Positions 7,437 through 17,734 of a stretch of 64,000 nt of DNA are shown here, piece after piece. Every line of letters begins with the position of its first letter. Within the stretch, counting starts at the first letter, position 1. The DNA comes from Armatimonadota bacterium. Lineage in GTDB: Bacteria > Sysuimicrobiota > Sysuimicrobiia > Sysuimicrobiales > Humicultoraceae. The stretch is from contig JAVHMA010000011.1 in the NCBI GenBank assembly GCA_031081715.1, positions 18,633 to 82,632 of the forward strand, given 5' to 3'. Under the pieces are notes generated by a model. The model worked only from the letters and a program-made list of their open reading frames with translations, did no database searches and was not told the origin of the DNA. The position numbers and the translations under genes are program-made.

Positions 7437-8591
7437 TCAGGACGAGGCCGCCGGGTTCCCTGCCGGCCTCCAGGGCCCGGCCGACCGAAGGCGCAGCGCG
7501 CCCTCGGGCGTGGTGGCGACCTCGGTGTCGAACATGCCGGACAGCACACCCGCGATCCACGCCGCGTCCGCGGCCGGCGCGCGCACCAGCCGCATACGGC
7601 GCGCCAGCAGCGGCACCATCTCGAGCGCCACGAGCTCGCCGGTCCGAGCATGCAGGGTCGCGACGTAGAGCAGCCGCAGGTCACCCCTCAACGATTCGTG
7701 GCCCCCGATGCCCTCGTAGTCGTTGATCAGGTCCCCGCAGCCGTAGAGCACGAGCCGCCGTCGGTAGACCTCCAGCGGCCGCGGGTGGTGGGACGAGTGG
7801 CCGCAGACGACGTCCGCCCCGGCGTCCACCATCCGATGGGCGAAGCGGACCTGGTCAGCTTCGACCGCGTAGCCCCAGTTGCTTCCCCAGTGGATCGACA
7901 GCACCACGAGGGCGCCGCCCGCCCTGGCGCCGCGCACCCGCGCCGCGACCTCATCGGCGGCGCTGTCGGAGAGGTCGGGGAGGAAGTCCACCCCGGGCCG
8001 CACCGGGGTCGCCGCCCATTCCGCCGGGATACCGCTCGACGCCGCGCCCAGGGCGAGCACTGCCAGCCGGCCGCCGGGGAAGGGTACAACCGCGGGGCGG
8101 CGCGCCTCGTCCAGGTCGGCGCCGGCACCCGCGGTCCGCAAGCCGGCGCCGCGCAGCGTCGCCAGCGTCTCCAGCAGGGTCGCCCGGCCGTAGTCGAGCA
8201 CGTGGTTGTTGGCGAGGGTGCAGACGTCGAGCCGCGCCGCCGTCAGGCAGGCCACGTTCGCGGGCGCCATGCGGTAGTTGATGCCTTTCGGCCAGTGGTC
8301 GTCGCTGAGCGTGACGCTGGTCTCCAGGTTGACGATCCGGGCGTGAGGCGCCCGGTGCTCGAGCTCGGCCAGCGCGTCGCCCCAGATGTAGTCGGGCGCG
8401 ACCGGCGCTGGCACCGGGCCGTACGCCTGCTCGGCGAGCGCCACATAGGCGCGGGCGTCCTGAATCCACGACTCGTAGATGCGCGGGTCGGCCGGATGCG
8501 GGAGGATCTGGTCGACGCCCCGGCCGGTCATCACGTCACCGGCCAGGAACACGCGCACGGTGTCCGTGCCGGCACGCATAGGGGGCGGCAT
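7437..8591 (-). CDS. CapA-family metallophosphatase-like protein
   Basis: This is a 384-residue protein with the CapA/PgsA blocks in order: FLAGDVMTGRGVD (residues 15-27), IVNLETSVT (86-94), LANNHVLDYG (126-135), LSIHWGSNWGY and CGHSSHHPRPLE. The Asp, Asn and His residues of these blocks bind a metal pair in the calcineurin-like fold. CapA proteins are linked to polyglutamate or capsule retention, but stand-alone soluble members like this one, with no signal peptide or anchor, have no settled substrate. It is followed on the same strand by the unknown membrane protein, so the two may be co-transcribed. Confidence 0.82.
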   Translation of the reverse strand: MPPPMRAGTDTVRVFLAGDVMTGRGVDQILPHPADPRIYESWIQDARAYVALAEQAYGPVPAPVAPDYIWGDALAELEHRAPHARIVNLETSVTLSDDHWPKGINYRMAPANVACLTAARLDVCTLANNHVLDYGRATLLETLATLRGAGLRTAGAGADLDEARRPAVVPFPGGRLAVLALGAASSGIPAEWAATPVRPGVDFLPDLSDSAADEVAARVRGARAGGALVVLSIHWGSNWGYAVEADQVRFAHRMVDAGADVVCGHSSHHPRPLEVYRRRLVLYGCGDLINDYEGIGGHESLRGDLRLLYVATLHARTGELVALEMVPLLARRMRLVRAPAADAAWIAGVLSGMFDTEVATTPEGALRLRSAGPWRPAGNPAASS

Positions 8592-8601
8592 CCCCCGGCG
8601 G

Positions 8602-8805
8602 CTACTTCCGGAAGTCGTCCTGCTGGCGTCCGACCGGCCGCACCGGCTCCCAGGTCCGGCCCGTGACCAGTCGGGCCTCGCCCGTCCATCGGTGGACCAG
8701 GTAGACGGTCTCGGGCCCCGCGGCGGTCGCCTGCCAGACGCCGCCCTGCGCGGCCAGGCCGGCCGCGACGATGAGCGCCGCGGCGACGAGCCAGATGGGA
8801 CGCAT
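8602..8805 (-). CDS. Small exported or membrane-anchored protein of unknown function
   Basis: This is a 67-residue protein from ATG 8805. MRPIWLVAAALIVAAGLAAQGG forms a hydrophobic N-terminal segment that could be a signal peptide or anchor. A short polar part follows, with VYLVHRWTGEARLVTGRTWEPV and a charged end QQDDFRK. It sits 10 nt before the capA-like gene and 32 nt after the dehydrogenase gene on the same strand. I recognise no family. Confidence 0.55.
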   Translation of the reverse strand: MRPIWLVAAALIVAAGLAAQGGVWQATAAGPETVYLVHRWTGEARLVTGRTWEPVRPVGRQQDDFRK

Positions 8806-8837
8806 GCCCGACCTCCCGAGTGCTCCGCGCCGCCGCG

Positions 8838-10304
<1,467 letters not shown>

Positions 10305-10338
10305 CCTTCGACCCTCCGTATCCTGGTTCTCTCTCACT

Positions 10339-10344
10339 ATTCTA
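10339..10344 (-). promoter_or_regulatory. Putative -10 element for the semialdehyde dehydrogenase gene
   Basis: The minus strand reads TAGAAT about 35 nt before the GTG start, giving a leader of about 28 nt that contains the GGAGGG ribosome site. ATGCCA lies 17 nt further upstream as a weak -35 (four of six). Confidence 0.4.
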
Positions 10345-10419
10345 TGCCCCGATACGGCGGGTGGCATCGGGTGCGCGCCCGGGCCAGGGGCTGCTCTGGC
10401 AGCGCCGAACCGATTCCCC

Positions 10420-11577
10420 ATGACGACCGATTCTGATGCCCGGCTGCCGGAGCTGACCGCCCGGCGGCTCCCCGAGGCCACCGCCCTGCTGGAGACCCTG
10501 GTCAACCTGGACACGTGCTCTCGTGCGCCCGCCGCGCTGGCCGCGGCGGCGGACTGGCTGGAGGCTCAGCTGCGCGACCTGGGGCTCGAGGTGGAACGGC
10601 GCGACGCCCCCTCCGGCCCCACGTTGATCGGCCGCGCCGCGGGCCGCGGCGGCCGGCGGTTGCTCCTGCTCGGCCACTACGATACGGTCTTCGAGCCCGG
10701 GGAGCCGCAACGACGGCCGTTCCGGACGCACGGCGACCGGGCGTACGGTCCCGGGGTCGCCGACATGAAGGGCGGCCTGGTCGTGCTCTGGGAGGCGCTG
10801 CGCGCCCTACGCGCGATCGGGTGGGACGACTACGGCGCGCTGACCGTCATCCACAACCACGACGAGGAGGTCGGCTCGCTCTCGTCGCGGCCTCACATCG
10901 AGGCTGCGGCGCGCGAGGCCGACGTGTGTTTGGTGCTCGAGCCCGGCCGGCCGGATGGGTCGATTGTCGCGGCGCGCAAGGGGGTGGCGCGGTTCGTGCT
11001 CGCCGTCCACGGCAAGGCCGCGCACGCGGGCGTGGCGCCGCAGGACGGCGCGAGCGCGGTGGTGGCGCTGGCGCACAAGATCGTGGCGCTGCACGCGCTC
11101 AACGACCACGCCGGAGGGGTCAGCGTGAATGCGATCGTCACCCGCGGCGGCACGCGGGCCAACGTCGTGCCCGACCTGGCCGAGGCCGAGATCGACGTGC
11201 GCGTCCCCACACCCGCGGCGGGCGAGGCGGTGGCGGCGCGCATCGGCGCGATCGCCGCGGTCCAGGACCTGCCCGGCACACGCGCGGAGCTCGCGGGCGG
11301 TGCGGAGCGGCCGCCGTTCGAGCGCACCGCGGCGGTCGAGGCCCTGGTGGCGCTGGCCCGAGGGGAGGCCGCCCGGCTGGGCGTCGAGCTGCGCGCGACC
11401 GCGACCGGCGGCGGCTCGGACGGCAACTTCGTGGCGGCGCTCGGCGTGCCCGTGCTCGACGGGCTCGGCGCCGTGGGCGGCGCCTACCACAGCCCGGAGG
11501 AGTACCTGTTGCTCCACACCGTTCCGGAGCGTGCGGCGTTGCTCGCGCTGCTGCTGCGACGACTGGGCCGTCGCTGA
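10420..11577 (+). CDS. M20-family metallopeptidase (glutamate carboxypeptidase-like)
   Basis: This is a 385-residue protein from ATG 10420. The zinc ligands appear in order: LLGHYDTV (H86, D88), GPGVADMKGG (D115), NHDEEVGS (E149 general base, E150 ligand), VLEPGRPDG and, near the C-terminus, the His of GGAYHSPEE. The dimerisation domain, with KAAHAGVAPQDGASA, lies between the halves as in carboxypeptidase G2. There is no signal peptide, so it is cytoplasmic. It probably cleaves C-terminal glutamate or another N-acyl amino acid; the substrate is not evident. Its stop abuts the convergent GGDEF gene without any gap. Confidence 0.85.
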   Translation: MTTDSDARLPELTARRLPEATALLETLVNLDTCSRAPAALAAAADWLEAQLRDLGLEVERRDAPSGPTLIGRAAGRGGRRLLLLGHYDTVFEPGEPQRRPFRTHGDRAYGPGVADMKGGLVVLWEALRALRAIGWDDYGALTVIHNHDEEVGSLSSRPHIEAAAREADVCLVLEPGRPDGSIVAARKGVARFVLAVHGKAAHAGVAPQDGASAVVALAHKIVALHALNDHAGGVSVNAIVTRGGTRANVVPDLAEAEIDVRVPTPAAGEAVAARIGAIAAVQDLPGTRAELAGGAERPPFERTAAVEALVALARGEAARLGVELRATATGGGSDGNFVAALGVPVLDGLGAVGGAYHSPEEYLLLHTVPERAALLALLLRRLGRR

Positions 11578-12855
11578 CTACTTCAGAATCTGACCGAGCC
11601 GGCGGTTGACCGCGTGGAGGGCCGCGCGCGCGGCCGCCGCGCTGTGGTCGGGGCCGGTCACCACCGCGCCGGTGTAGCGCTCGGGCGGGGCCTCGGTGCC
11701 GCCCAGCAGCACCGTGACGACGACGAGCACGTCCGGAGGCGAGGGGATCAGGCGGACCTCGTCCGCGGCCGCCACCCAGCCCTCCGGCAGCGCCTGGCTC
11801 ACCGCCTGCACGGTGGCCTCGGCGACTAGCCGCACCGGCACCGACCCGATGGCCGGACCGCGCGCCTGGCCGGCGAAGCGCCGGCCGCGCCATCGCAGCT
11901 CGACGCGGGCCTCGGCCCAGACGCCCTCCATCGATACATCCACCCGGACCAGCCGCATCCGGCCCGGCGGTGGCGGGGCGGACGGCGTGGCCACGTGCGC
12001 GAGCTGCCGCGTCTTCTCGATCTTGGCCTGGGTTGACTGGAGGCTGGCGATCGTGATCAGATCGTCGACCGTGGCCGCGAAGTGCACGTCCTGCCGCTCG
12101 CCCGTGCGCTTGCCACCGGCGATGCCGGTGGACGCCGCGAGCGCGAACTCGCCGTGGCCCTCCGGCACGTGGATGCTGGCGACGGCGTCCAGCATGCGCC
12201 GCGCCAGCGCCTCGGCCTCCGGCCGCGGCCGCGTGGTCAGGATCGCGAACTCGTCGCCGCCGTAGCGACACAGTAGGTCGCGTGAGGGGTCCACGCCCGC
12301 CTGCAGGGCAGCCGCCACGTTCTTGATGAGCTGGTCGCCGACCACGTGCCCCAGGTGCTTGTTCACCAGCCCGAAGTTGTCCAGGTCGAGGAAGATCAGG
12401 GCGATCTCCTGCCCGTCCTTGAGCAGTTGCTCGGCGCGCTCGCGCAGCGCGGTCGCCCACGGCAGCCCGGTCAGGGGATCGATCGGCCGCCCGAGTTCCC
12501 GCAGCACGTCCTCGATCGTGATCATGCCAATCAGGCGCCCATCGTCCACGACCGGGAGCTGGCTGATGCCGCGCTCCTCCATCAGCGTGTACGCGCCGGC
12601 GAGCGGCATCTGGCGGGCCGCGGTCAATGTGTTGCGGGTCATGATCTCCGCGACCGGCCGGTAGGGGAGGGCGCGCAGCAGGTCGCGCAGCGTCAGCAGC
12701 CCCACCAGGCGCTCACCGTCGACCACCGGGAGCGCGCTGACCTCGCTGTCGCAGACGAGGGCGACCGCGTCGGCGACGGTGCTGGCCGGGCCGATCGTCG
12801 GCACGTCGCGGCGCATGACCTGCTCGACGGTCTTCACTGTGGTCAGCATGCCCAC
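11578..12855 (-). CDS. CBS-CBS-GGDEF diguanylate cyclase with an extra C-terminal domain
   Basis: This is a 425-residue protein. A pair of CBS domains (about 8-63 and 67-121) precedes a GGDEF domain (125-285). CRYGGDEFAIL (196-206) is intact, as are the substrate residues in DLDNFGLVNKHLGHVVGD. The guanine-contacting Asp of GHxxGD is Asp rather than Ser, arguing for c-di-GMP rather than cGAMP synthesis. The product-inhibition motif RxxD before GGDEF is absent (PSRD). Residues 299-425 form an alpha/beta region with VRLVAEATVQAV and AAARAALHAVNRRL that I cannot name. The CBS pair probably senses an adenine nucleotide. With the GEMM riboswitch in the same window, it is a candidate source of the ligand. 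Confidence 0.85.
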   Translation of the reverse strand: MGMLTTVKTVEQVMRRDVPTIGPASTVADAVALVCDSEVSALPVVDGERLVGLLTLRDLLRALPYRPVAEIMTRNTLTAARQMPLAGAYTLMEERGISQLPVVDDGRLIGMITIEDVLRELGRPIDPLTGLPWATALRERAEQLLKDGQEIALIFLDLDNFGLVNKHLGHVVGDQLIKNVAAALQAGVDPSRDLLCRYGGDEFAILTTRPRPEAEALARRMLDAVASIHVPEGHGEFALAASTGIAGGKRTGERQDVHFAATVDDLITIASLQSTQAKIEKTRQLAHVATPSAPPPPGRMRLVRVDVSMEGVWAEARVELRWRGRRFAGQARGPAIGSVPVRLVAEATVQAVSQALPEGWVAAADEVRLIPSPPDVLVVVTVLLGGTEAPPERYTGAVVTGPDHSAAAARAALHAVNRRLGQILK

Positions 12856-13149
12856 CTTGACCGCCGGTGACCCGCGGGGCGGGAGGGGGCGTGGGCCAAC
12901 CCGGCCGACGCCGCGCGCACGCCTGACCCAAGATCCTGGGAAGTCACCCTTGCCGTCCTCCGGCGACGGCTCGATGACCCGGACCGATGCGGAGCGCCGG
13001 GTGCCGATCCGTGACGGCGCGCAGTTCGCCTCCGGCGCGCGCGACTCCTCCGCGGTACGGAAGGAGCCGGGCTTGCGCCGTCGAGAATCTGATACCCGAA
13101 GTGGTGAAGGGCGACGATCCCCAGCGCGATCACTGGAGGGATGGGTGCG

Positions 13150-13686
13150 ATGCGCAGGCCGTACGAAATCATGGCAGACTGCGAGCTGGGCGGGTTCCCG
13201 ACGAGCGGCGACGTGGGGCGCGTCGGCGACGCCCTCGAGCGCGCGCGCCGGGCGTACACGCAGGTCGTAAGGGCGACCGTCGTGCCTCCTGCGGCGTTCC
13301 GCGACGGTCGTTACATCCTGCCGGCCCGGTTCCTGGTCTGGGCGGAGGACGCCTCCGCGGCCACGCGATCGGTCGAGCAGGTCATCGCGGAGGCGGGCCT
13401 GTCGAGCCGGGTGGTCCTCCCCACCGGTAGGGCCCTCGCCGAGAGCGACGTCCCCCCCGCGCCCGAGGCGCGGGGGCCGGCAACGAAGCGGCGCGCGGCC
13501 TCGACGCGTGGTGCGGCACGGGCCAAGGCGCCGGCGGCCGGGAAGGCCAAGCCGAGGCGCCGGACCGCCGCGACACCCGCCGCGAAGGGCCGGCGGGCAG
13601 CCGCGCCCGCCGTGAAGGCGCGCAGGCCGGGGAAGCCGGCGGCGCGGAGCGCGGCGAAGTCCAGAGGAAAGGCGCGGGGGAGGTGA
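13150..13686 (+). CDS. Protein of unknown function with a histone-H1-like Lys/Arg/Ala/Pro tail
   Basis: This is a 178-residue protein. The ATG at 13150 is preferred over the one at 13141 because GGAGGG ends nine bases before it. The first 90 residues look folded (YILPARFLVWAEDASAATRSVEQVIAEAGLSSRVV), but I recognise no family. From about residue 105 to the end the protein is almost only Lys, Arg, Ala and Pro with AAK/KAK/RRA repeats, as in bacterial H1-like proteins such as HctB/AlgP-type tails, predicted to be disordered and DNA- or RNA-binding. It is divergent from the GGDEF gene. Confidence 0.6.
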   Translation: MRRPYEIMADCELGGFPTSGDVGRVGDALERARRAYTQVVRATVVPPAAFRDGRYILPARFLVWAEDASAATRSVEQVIAEAGLSSRVVLPTGRALAESDVPPAPEARGPATKRRAASTRGAARAKAPAAGKAKPRRRTAATPAAKGRRAAAPAVKARRPGKPAARSAAKSRGKARGR

Positions 13687-13689
13687 CAG

Positions 13690-13731
13690 CCGCCCCGTCA
13701 GTCAGGGCGGGAGCCAGCGGGTTTTACCCGG
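13690..13731. terminator. Candidate bidirectional terminator between convergent genes
   Basis: CCGCCC (13690-13695) pairs with GGGCGG (13705-13710), and a second hairpin CGGGT-TTT-ACCCG follows at 13718-13730. The pair sits between the stop of the H1-like-tail gene (13686) and the stop of the convergent metallopeptidase-like gene (13724). The T-run is short, so intrinsic termination is only plausible. Confidence 0.35.
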
Positions 13732-14164
13732 GCGCGGCTCTCCGCCGGAAGTGCTGGAGCGCGAACCGGTCGCACGCGGTCTCCGCGGCGCCCTTCCGAC
13801 CTAGCACGTCGTGCAGGTAGTAGTGGTAGTACTCGTGACAGTACAGGAAGCGAATGACCTCGGTCTTCGTGCGGAAGCGGACGGTCCGGTAGAACCACCG
13901 GAAGGCGAACGGGTGACCGCGCGCGGCCCGGCCCCGAAGGCGCTTCGCGCGGTAGGGGATGCGGTCCCTCCACGGCCGGAACGGCTCGGGCACCTGCACG
14001 GTGATCGTGCGCCGGTCGTAGTCGCACAGGGCCGCCAGGTGCGGACGGGTGCGGTAGCGGAGTGGCTTCACCACCAGGCGGTAGCCGCGAGCGGCCGGCA
14101 GGTCCGCCAGGATTGCGCGGAGACGGGCGGGCGGGAAGTCGCTCAGGCGGGACTCGATGATCAT
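13724..14164 (-). CDS. Putative zinc metallopeptidase-like protein (HExxH)
   Basis: This is a 146-residue protein from ATG 14164. It contains HEYYHYYLHD (HExxH at residues 110-114), preceded by a helix VIRFLYCH and followed by AAETACDRFALQHFRR. The short length, helix-borne HExxH near the C-terminus and basic middle recall SprT-like or similar minimal zincin folds. I see no third ligand with certainty. No signal peptide or membrane segment is present. It follows the BMP-importer permease on the same strand (23 nt gap) but has no evident link with transport. Confidence 0.5.
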   Translation of the reverse strand: MIIESRLSDFPPARLRAILADLPAARGYRLVVKPLRYRTRPHLAALCDYDRRTITVQVPEPFRPWRDRIPYRAKRLRGRAARGHPFAFRWFYRTVRFRTKTEVIRFLYCHEYYHYYLHDVLGRKGAAETACDRFALQHFRRRAAPG

Positions 14165-14187
14165 GGATGCCGCGGGGCTCGCGCCCG

Positions 14188-15090
14188 TCAGAGCAGCATG
14201 CGCCGCTCCCGGTCGTAGTTCTTCCCCAGGAACGCCGGGATTTGCAGCCGCCGGAAGGTCGGCATCATCACCGCCATCGTCGCCAGGTAGGGCAGCATCA
14301 GGATCACCTGGTAGGGCACGCCGATGCCGGTCACCTGGACGCGAAACGCCAGCACCTCCACCGCGGCGAAGAACAGCGCCCCGAAGAAGATCAGGTGCGG
14401 GCTCCAGCCCCCGAAGAAGGTGAGCGCGATCGACAGCCACCCGCGGCCGCGCACGATGCCGTCGGTGAAGGTCGCCGTGTACACCATCGGGAGGTAGGCA
14501 CCGGCCAGGCCGATCAACATCCCCCCGACGACGGTCGCGACGTAGCGGACCACCGGTACGTTGACGCCCAGGCTGTCGGCGGCCATCGGGTGCTCGCCCA
14601 CGGCCCGCAGGGCGAGTCCAGGCCCCGACGTGTAGAGGAAGAGATAGAGGATCAGCGAGAGCACGATGGCGCCGTAGACCAGCACGTTCTGCCGGAAGAC
14701 GATCTCGCCTACGACGGGAATGTGGCTCAGCCCCGGCAGCGCGATCTCGCGCAGCGTGGGGATGAGCGGCGGGGTCAGCGTGACACCGACCGCCAGACGG
14801 TACAGCAGCGTGGAGATCGCCAGGCCGATGAAGAAGAGGGCCAGGCCCACGACGAACTGATCCATTTTCAGCGTGGTGGTGAAGTAGGCGAGCGCCAATC
14901 CGAAGAGCGCGCCCGTGACCGTCGCCAGCACCAGGCCCTGCAGCAGGTTTCCCCCCGAGAGGTAGGCGCCGAGAAAGCCCACCGAGGCGCCGGCCAGCAT
15001 GATCCCTTCCTGCGAGACGTTGAAGATGCCCGCTCGGCCCGCCAGCATGGTCCCCTGGCTGGCCAGCACGTAGGGCACCAGCGTCAGCAT
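14188..15090 (-). CDS. BMP-type ABC importer permease (second subunit)
   Basis: This is a 300-residue polytopic protein of the branched BPD/RbsC type, with about eight hydrophobic helices and the conserved MLAGRAGIFNVSQEGIMLAGA block near the N-terminus and ALRAVGEHPMAADSLGVNV near the middle. The ATG at 15090 leaves a short N-terminus, and homologues carry some extra residues before this point. In-frame codons upstream (LDALETFARLV) could belong to the protein with a CTG start overlapping the upstream permease region. It forms the transmembrane channel with the 347-residue permease. Substrates of this family are usually nucleosides or related compounds. Confidence 0.85.
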   Translation of the reverse strand: MLTLVPYVLASQGTMLAGRAGIFNVSQEGIMLAGASVGFLGAYLSGGNLLQGLVLATVTGALFGLALAYFTTTLKMDQFVVGLALFFIGLAISTLLYRLAVGVTLTPPLIPTLREIALPGLSHIPVVGEIVFRQNVLVYGAIVLSLILYLFLYTSGPGLALRAVGEHPMAADSLGVNVPVVRYVATVVGGMLIGLAGAYLPMVYTATFTDGIVRGRGWLSIALTFFGGWSPHLIFFGALFFAAVEVLAFRVQVTGIGVPYQVILMLPYLATMAVMMPTFRRLQIPAFLGKNYDRERRMLL

Positions 15091-15127
15091 GACGAGCCGC
15101 GCGAACGTCTCCAGCGCGTCCAGGGCC

Positions 15128-16171
15128 CTACCTCCGTCGTACGACGTCGGAGAGCAGCACGAAGATCAGGATCAAGCCTTCTACCACGAACACGACCTCG
15201 ACCGGGATCTGCATGGTACGCTGCATGGCCCGCGCGCCCACATCGAGGACCGCGATGGCGAAGGCCACCGGCGGCACCGCGATCAAGTTGCCCTTGGCGA
15301 TGAGGCCGATCAGGATGCTCAGCAGCAGGTAGTTCGACTGCACGCCCTCGATCAGGCGGTGGTGCACGCCGGCCACCTCGAGCGCGCCGGCCAGCCCGGC
15401 CAGCGCGCCCCCGAGCACGAGCGCGAGCAAGGAGAGCCGGCGGACCGCGATGCCGTGCAGCAGGGCGGCCCGTGGGTTGGCCCCCACCGCCCGGAGCTCA
15501 TAGCCCCCGGTGGTGCGGTTCACGTAGACGTGCGTGGCCGCGGCGACCGCCAGCGCTACCACCAGACCCGCGTGCAGCGGCGGGCTCGCCAGCAGCAGCG
15601 GCAGCCGCGCGCCGACGGCGATGGGCACGCTCGTCGGGTGCCCGGCGGCCGGGTCCGGCCAGACCTCGGTGGTCACGTAGTCCAGCGCGCCGAAGGACAC
15701 GAAGTTCATCAGCACCGTCGTGAGGATCTCGTTGATGCCGAACCGGTAGAGGAGCCAGGCCGGCAGCGCGGCCCACAGCGCGCCGCCGGCAATTCCCGCC
15801 AGCATCCCAAGCGGGATCAGCGCGATGGCCGGGAGGCCCGGCAGGACGATGCCCGCGGCCCCGGCGCCGATCGCGCCGGCGATGAGCTGGCCCTCGCCGC
15901 CGATGTTGAACTTCCAGGCCGCCAGCGGCACGACGAACGCCAGCGTTAGCAGCAGCAGGGGCACGAACTTGAGCAGGGTCTGCGCGAAGCCGTTGGCGGT
16001 GCGGAATGACGTGAACAGGATCGTGCCGTACGCGCGGGGCACGTCGAACCCCATGGCGGCCAGGAAGACGCCGACCGCCGCGAAGGCGACCGCGACGCTG
16101 ACCGCGTAGGAGAGCGCGGCGTCGACGCCGGCCCGCCGCGGGCGTGCGGGGCCCAGGGCGCGCTCAGCCAC
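15128..16171 (-). CDS. BMP-type ABC importer permease (first subunit)
   Basis: This is a 347-residue protein with a basic N-terminus and about nine membrane helices. WKFNIGGEGQLIAGAIGAGAA is the conserved block of the first permease of nucleoside BMP transporters (NupP-like). GINEILTTVLMNFV and ELRAVGANPRAALLHGI mark the central and cytoplasmic coupling segments. It overlaps the ATPase gene by 8 nt and precedes the second permease, giving the standard order substrate-binding protein, ATPase, permease, permease. Confidence 0.87.
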   Translation of the reverse strand: MAERALGPARPRRAGVDAALSYAVSVAVAFAAVGVFLAAMGFDVPRAYGTILFTSFRTANGFAQTLLKFVPLLLLTLAFVVPLAAWKFNIGGEGQLIAGAIGAGAAGIVLPGLPAIALIPLGMLAGIAGGALWAALPAWLLYRFGINEILTTVLMNFVSFGALDYVTTEVWPDPAAGHPTSVPIAVGARLPLLLASPPLHAGLVVALAVAAATHVYVNRTTGGYELRAVGANPRAALLHGIAVRRLSLLALVLGGALAGLAGALEVAGVHHRLIEGVQSNYLLLSILIGLIAKGNLIAVPPVAFAIAVLDVGARAMQRTMQIPVEVVFVVEGLILIFVLLSDVVRRR

Positions 16172-17726
16172 CGTCGGCGACCCCGCTCATCAGCCGTCCG
16201 AGCGCGTAGCGGTCGAACGCGGGCCGCGGCAGCGTGCCTACGATCTGTCCCCGGTAGACGACCGCGATTCGGTCGCTGAGCAGCAGCAGCTCGTCCAGGT
16301 CCTCGGAGATCAACAGGATGCCCGCGCCCGCCTCCCGCAGCTCCAGCAGTTTTGTGTACACGAACTCCGTGGACGGCACGTCCAGGCCCCGCGTGGGGTT
16401 GTGGGCGATGAGCACGCGGCACGGATGGGAGAACGCCCGCGCCAGCATCACGCGCTGGATATTGCCGCCTGACAGGTTGACCGCCGCCTCGTGCGGACCG
16501 GGCGTACGGATCCGGTACTCGGCGATGAGCCGGCGCGCCGCGTCGTAGACCGCCGGCCAGTCCAGCCAGGGGCCCCGGCCGTAGGGCGGCCGGCGGTGGA
16601 AGCCCAGGATGAGGTTCTGCGCCACGTCGGCCTTCGGCAGGAAGCCGTCCTGCAAGCGGTCCTCGGGGATATAGGCCACGCCGGCAGCGAGCACGCGCGC
16701 GGCCTCCGCGCCGGTGAGCTCGGTGCCGTCGAGCCAGACGCGCCCGCCCGCGGCGGCGCGCACGCCCATCAGCGCCTCCACCAGCTCGCGCTGGCCGTTG
16801 CCGGCGACGCCGGCGATGCCCAGCACCTCGCCCTCGCGCACGACCAGGCTACAGTCCCGTAGCGCCGGCGCACCCTGCGGGCTGGTCACCGACAGGCCTT
16901 CTACTCGTAGCGCCGGCCGTCCGGCCGGCGTCGGCCGCGCGGCGCGCTCGTCGGAGAACAGCAGGCTGCGCCGCACGTCCACGTCCTCGCCCACCAGCGC
17001 CCGCACGAGAACTTCGTCGGAGGCCTCGCGCCCCTCCACGCTGAGGACGCGCCGGCCCGCCCGCATCACGGACACGCGGTCGCATACGTTGAGGGCCTCG
17101 CGGATCTTGTGGGTGATGAAGACCACGCTGATGCCCTCGTCCACCATGGCCCGCAGCGAGCCGAAGAGCGCGTCCACCTCCTGAGGGGTCAGGTTGGTCG
17201 TGGGCTCGTCGAGGATGAGGATGCGCGCGTCGCGGTAGAGGGCCTTGAGGATCTCCACCCGCTGGCGGGCACCGATGGGCAACTCCGCGACGAGCGCCCG
17301 CGGGTCCACGTCGAGCCCGAACCGCGCCGCTAGCGTCCGGATGCGCTCCTCGGCACCGGAGAGGTCGAGGCGCAGCCCGCGCGACGAGGGTGTGCCGAGT
17401 ACCACGTTGTGGGCCACGGTGAAGCTCTCGATCTGGAGGAAGTGCTGGTGGACCATGCCGATGCCGTGCCCCAGCGCGTCACGCGGCGAGCGGATCTGTG
17501 CGGGCCGGCCGCCGACCAGCACCTCGCCGGCGTCCGGTCGGTAGAGGCCGTAGAGGATGTTCATCAGCGTGGTCTTGCCGGCGCCGTTGCCCCCGAGCAG
17601 CCCGTGGATCTCGCGCTCGCGGAGGTGGAAGTCCGCTGCGTCGAGGGCGACGACCGGGCCGAACGCCTTGCGCACACCCCGCATCTCCAGCGGGGGCGCG
17701 CCCCCCGGTTGACCGGCGCGGAGCAT
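16164..17726 (-). CDS. BMP-type ABC importer ATPase (two fused ABC domains)
   Basis: This is a 520-residue protein with two ABC modules. The first has a canonical Walker A GGNGAGKTT, a signature region LPIGARQRVEIL and Walker B ILILDEPT. The second has a degenerate P loop VAGNGQRE, signature LSGGNIQRV and VLIAHNPTRGLDV where the catalytic Glu is replaced, as usual in this family. The ATG at 17726 lies 8 nt after the stop of the binding-protein gene. It powers import of the ligand bound by the adjacent lipoprotein-type BMP receptor. Confidence 0.9.
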   Translation of the reverse strand: MLRAGQPGGAPPLEMRGVRKAFGPVVALDAADFHLREREIHGLLGGNGAGKTTLMNILYGLYRPDAGEVLVGGRPAQIRSPRDALGHGIGMVHQHFLQIESFTVAHNVVLGTPSSRGLRLDLSGAEERIRTLAARFGLDVDPRALVAELPIGARQRVEILKALYRDARILILDEPTTNLTPQEVDALFGSLRAMVDEGISVVFITHKIREALNVCDRVSVMRAGRRVLSVEGREASDEVLVRALVGEDVDVRRSLLFSDERAARPTPAGRPALRVEGLSVTSPQGAPALRDCSLVVREGEVLGIAGVAGNGQRELVEALMGVRAAAGGRVWLDGTELTGAEAARVLAAGVAYIPEDRLQDGFLPKADVAQNLILGFHRRPPYGRGPWLDWPAVYDAARRLIAEYRIRTPGPHEAAVNLSGGNIQRVMLARAFSHPCRVLIAHNPTRGLDVPSTEFVYTKLLELREAGAGILLISEDLDELLLLSDRIAVVYRGQIVGTLPRPAFDRYALGRLMSGVADGG

Positions 17727-17734
17727 GCGGCGCG

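Noticed and set aside
11578..12855. The GGDEF protein as a cGAMP synthase
   Set aside because: The residue that is Ser in promiscuous cGAMP-making GGDEF proteins is Asp here (GHVVGD), as in ordinary diguanylate cyclases.
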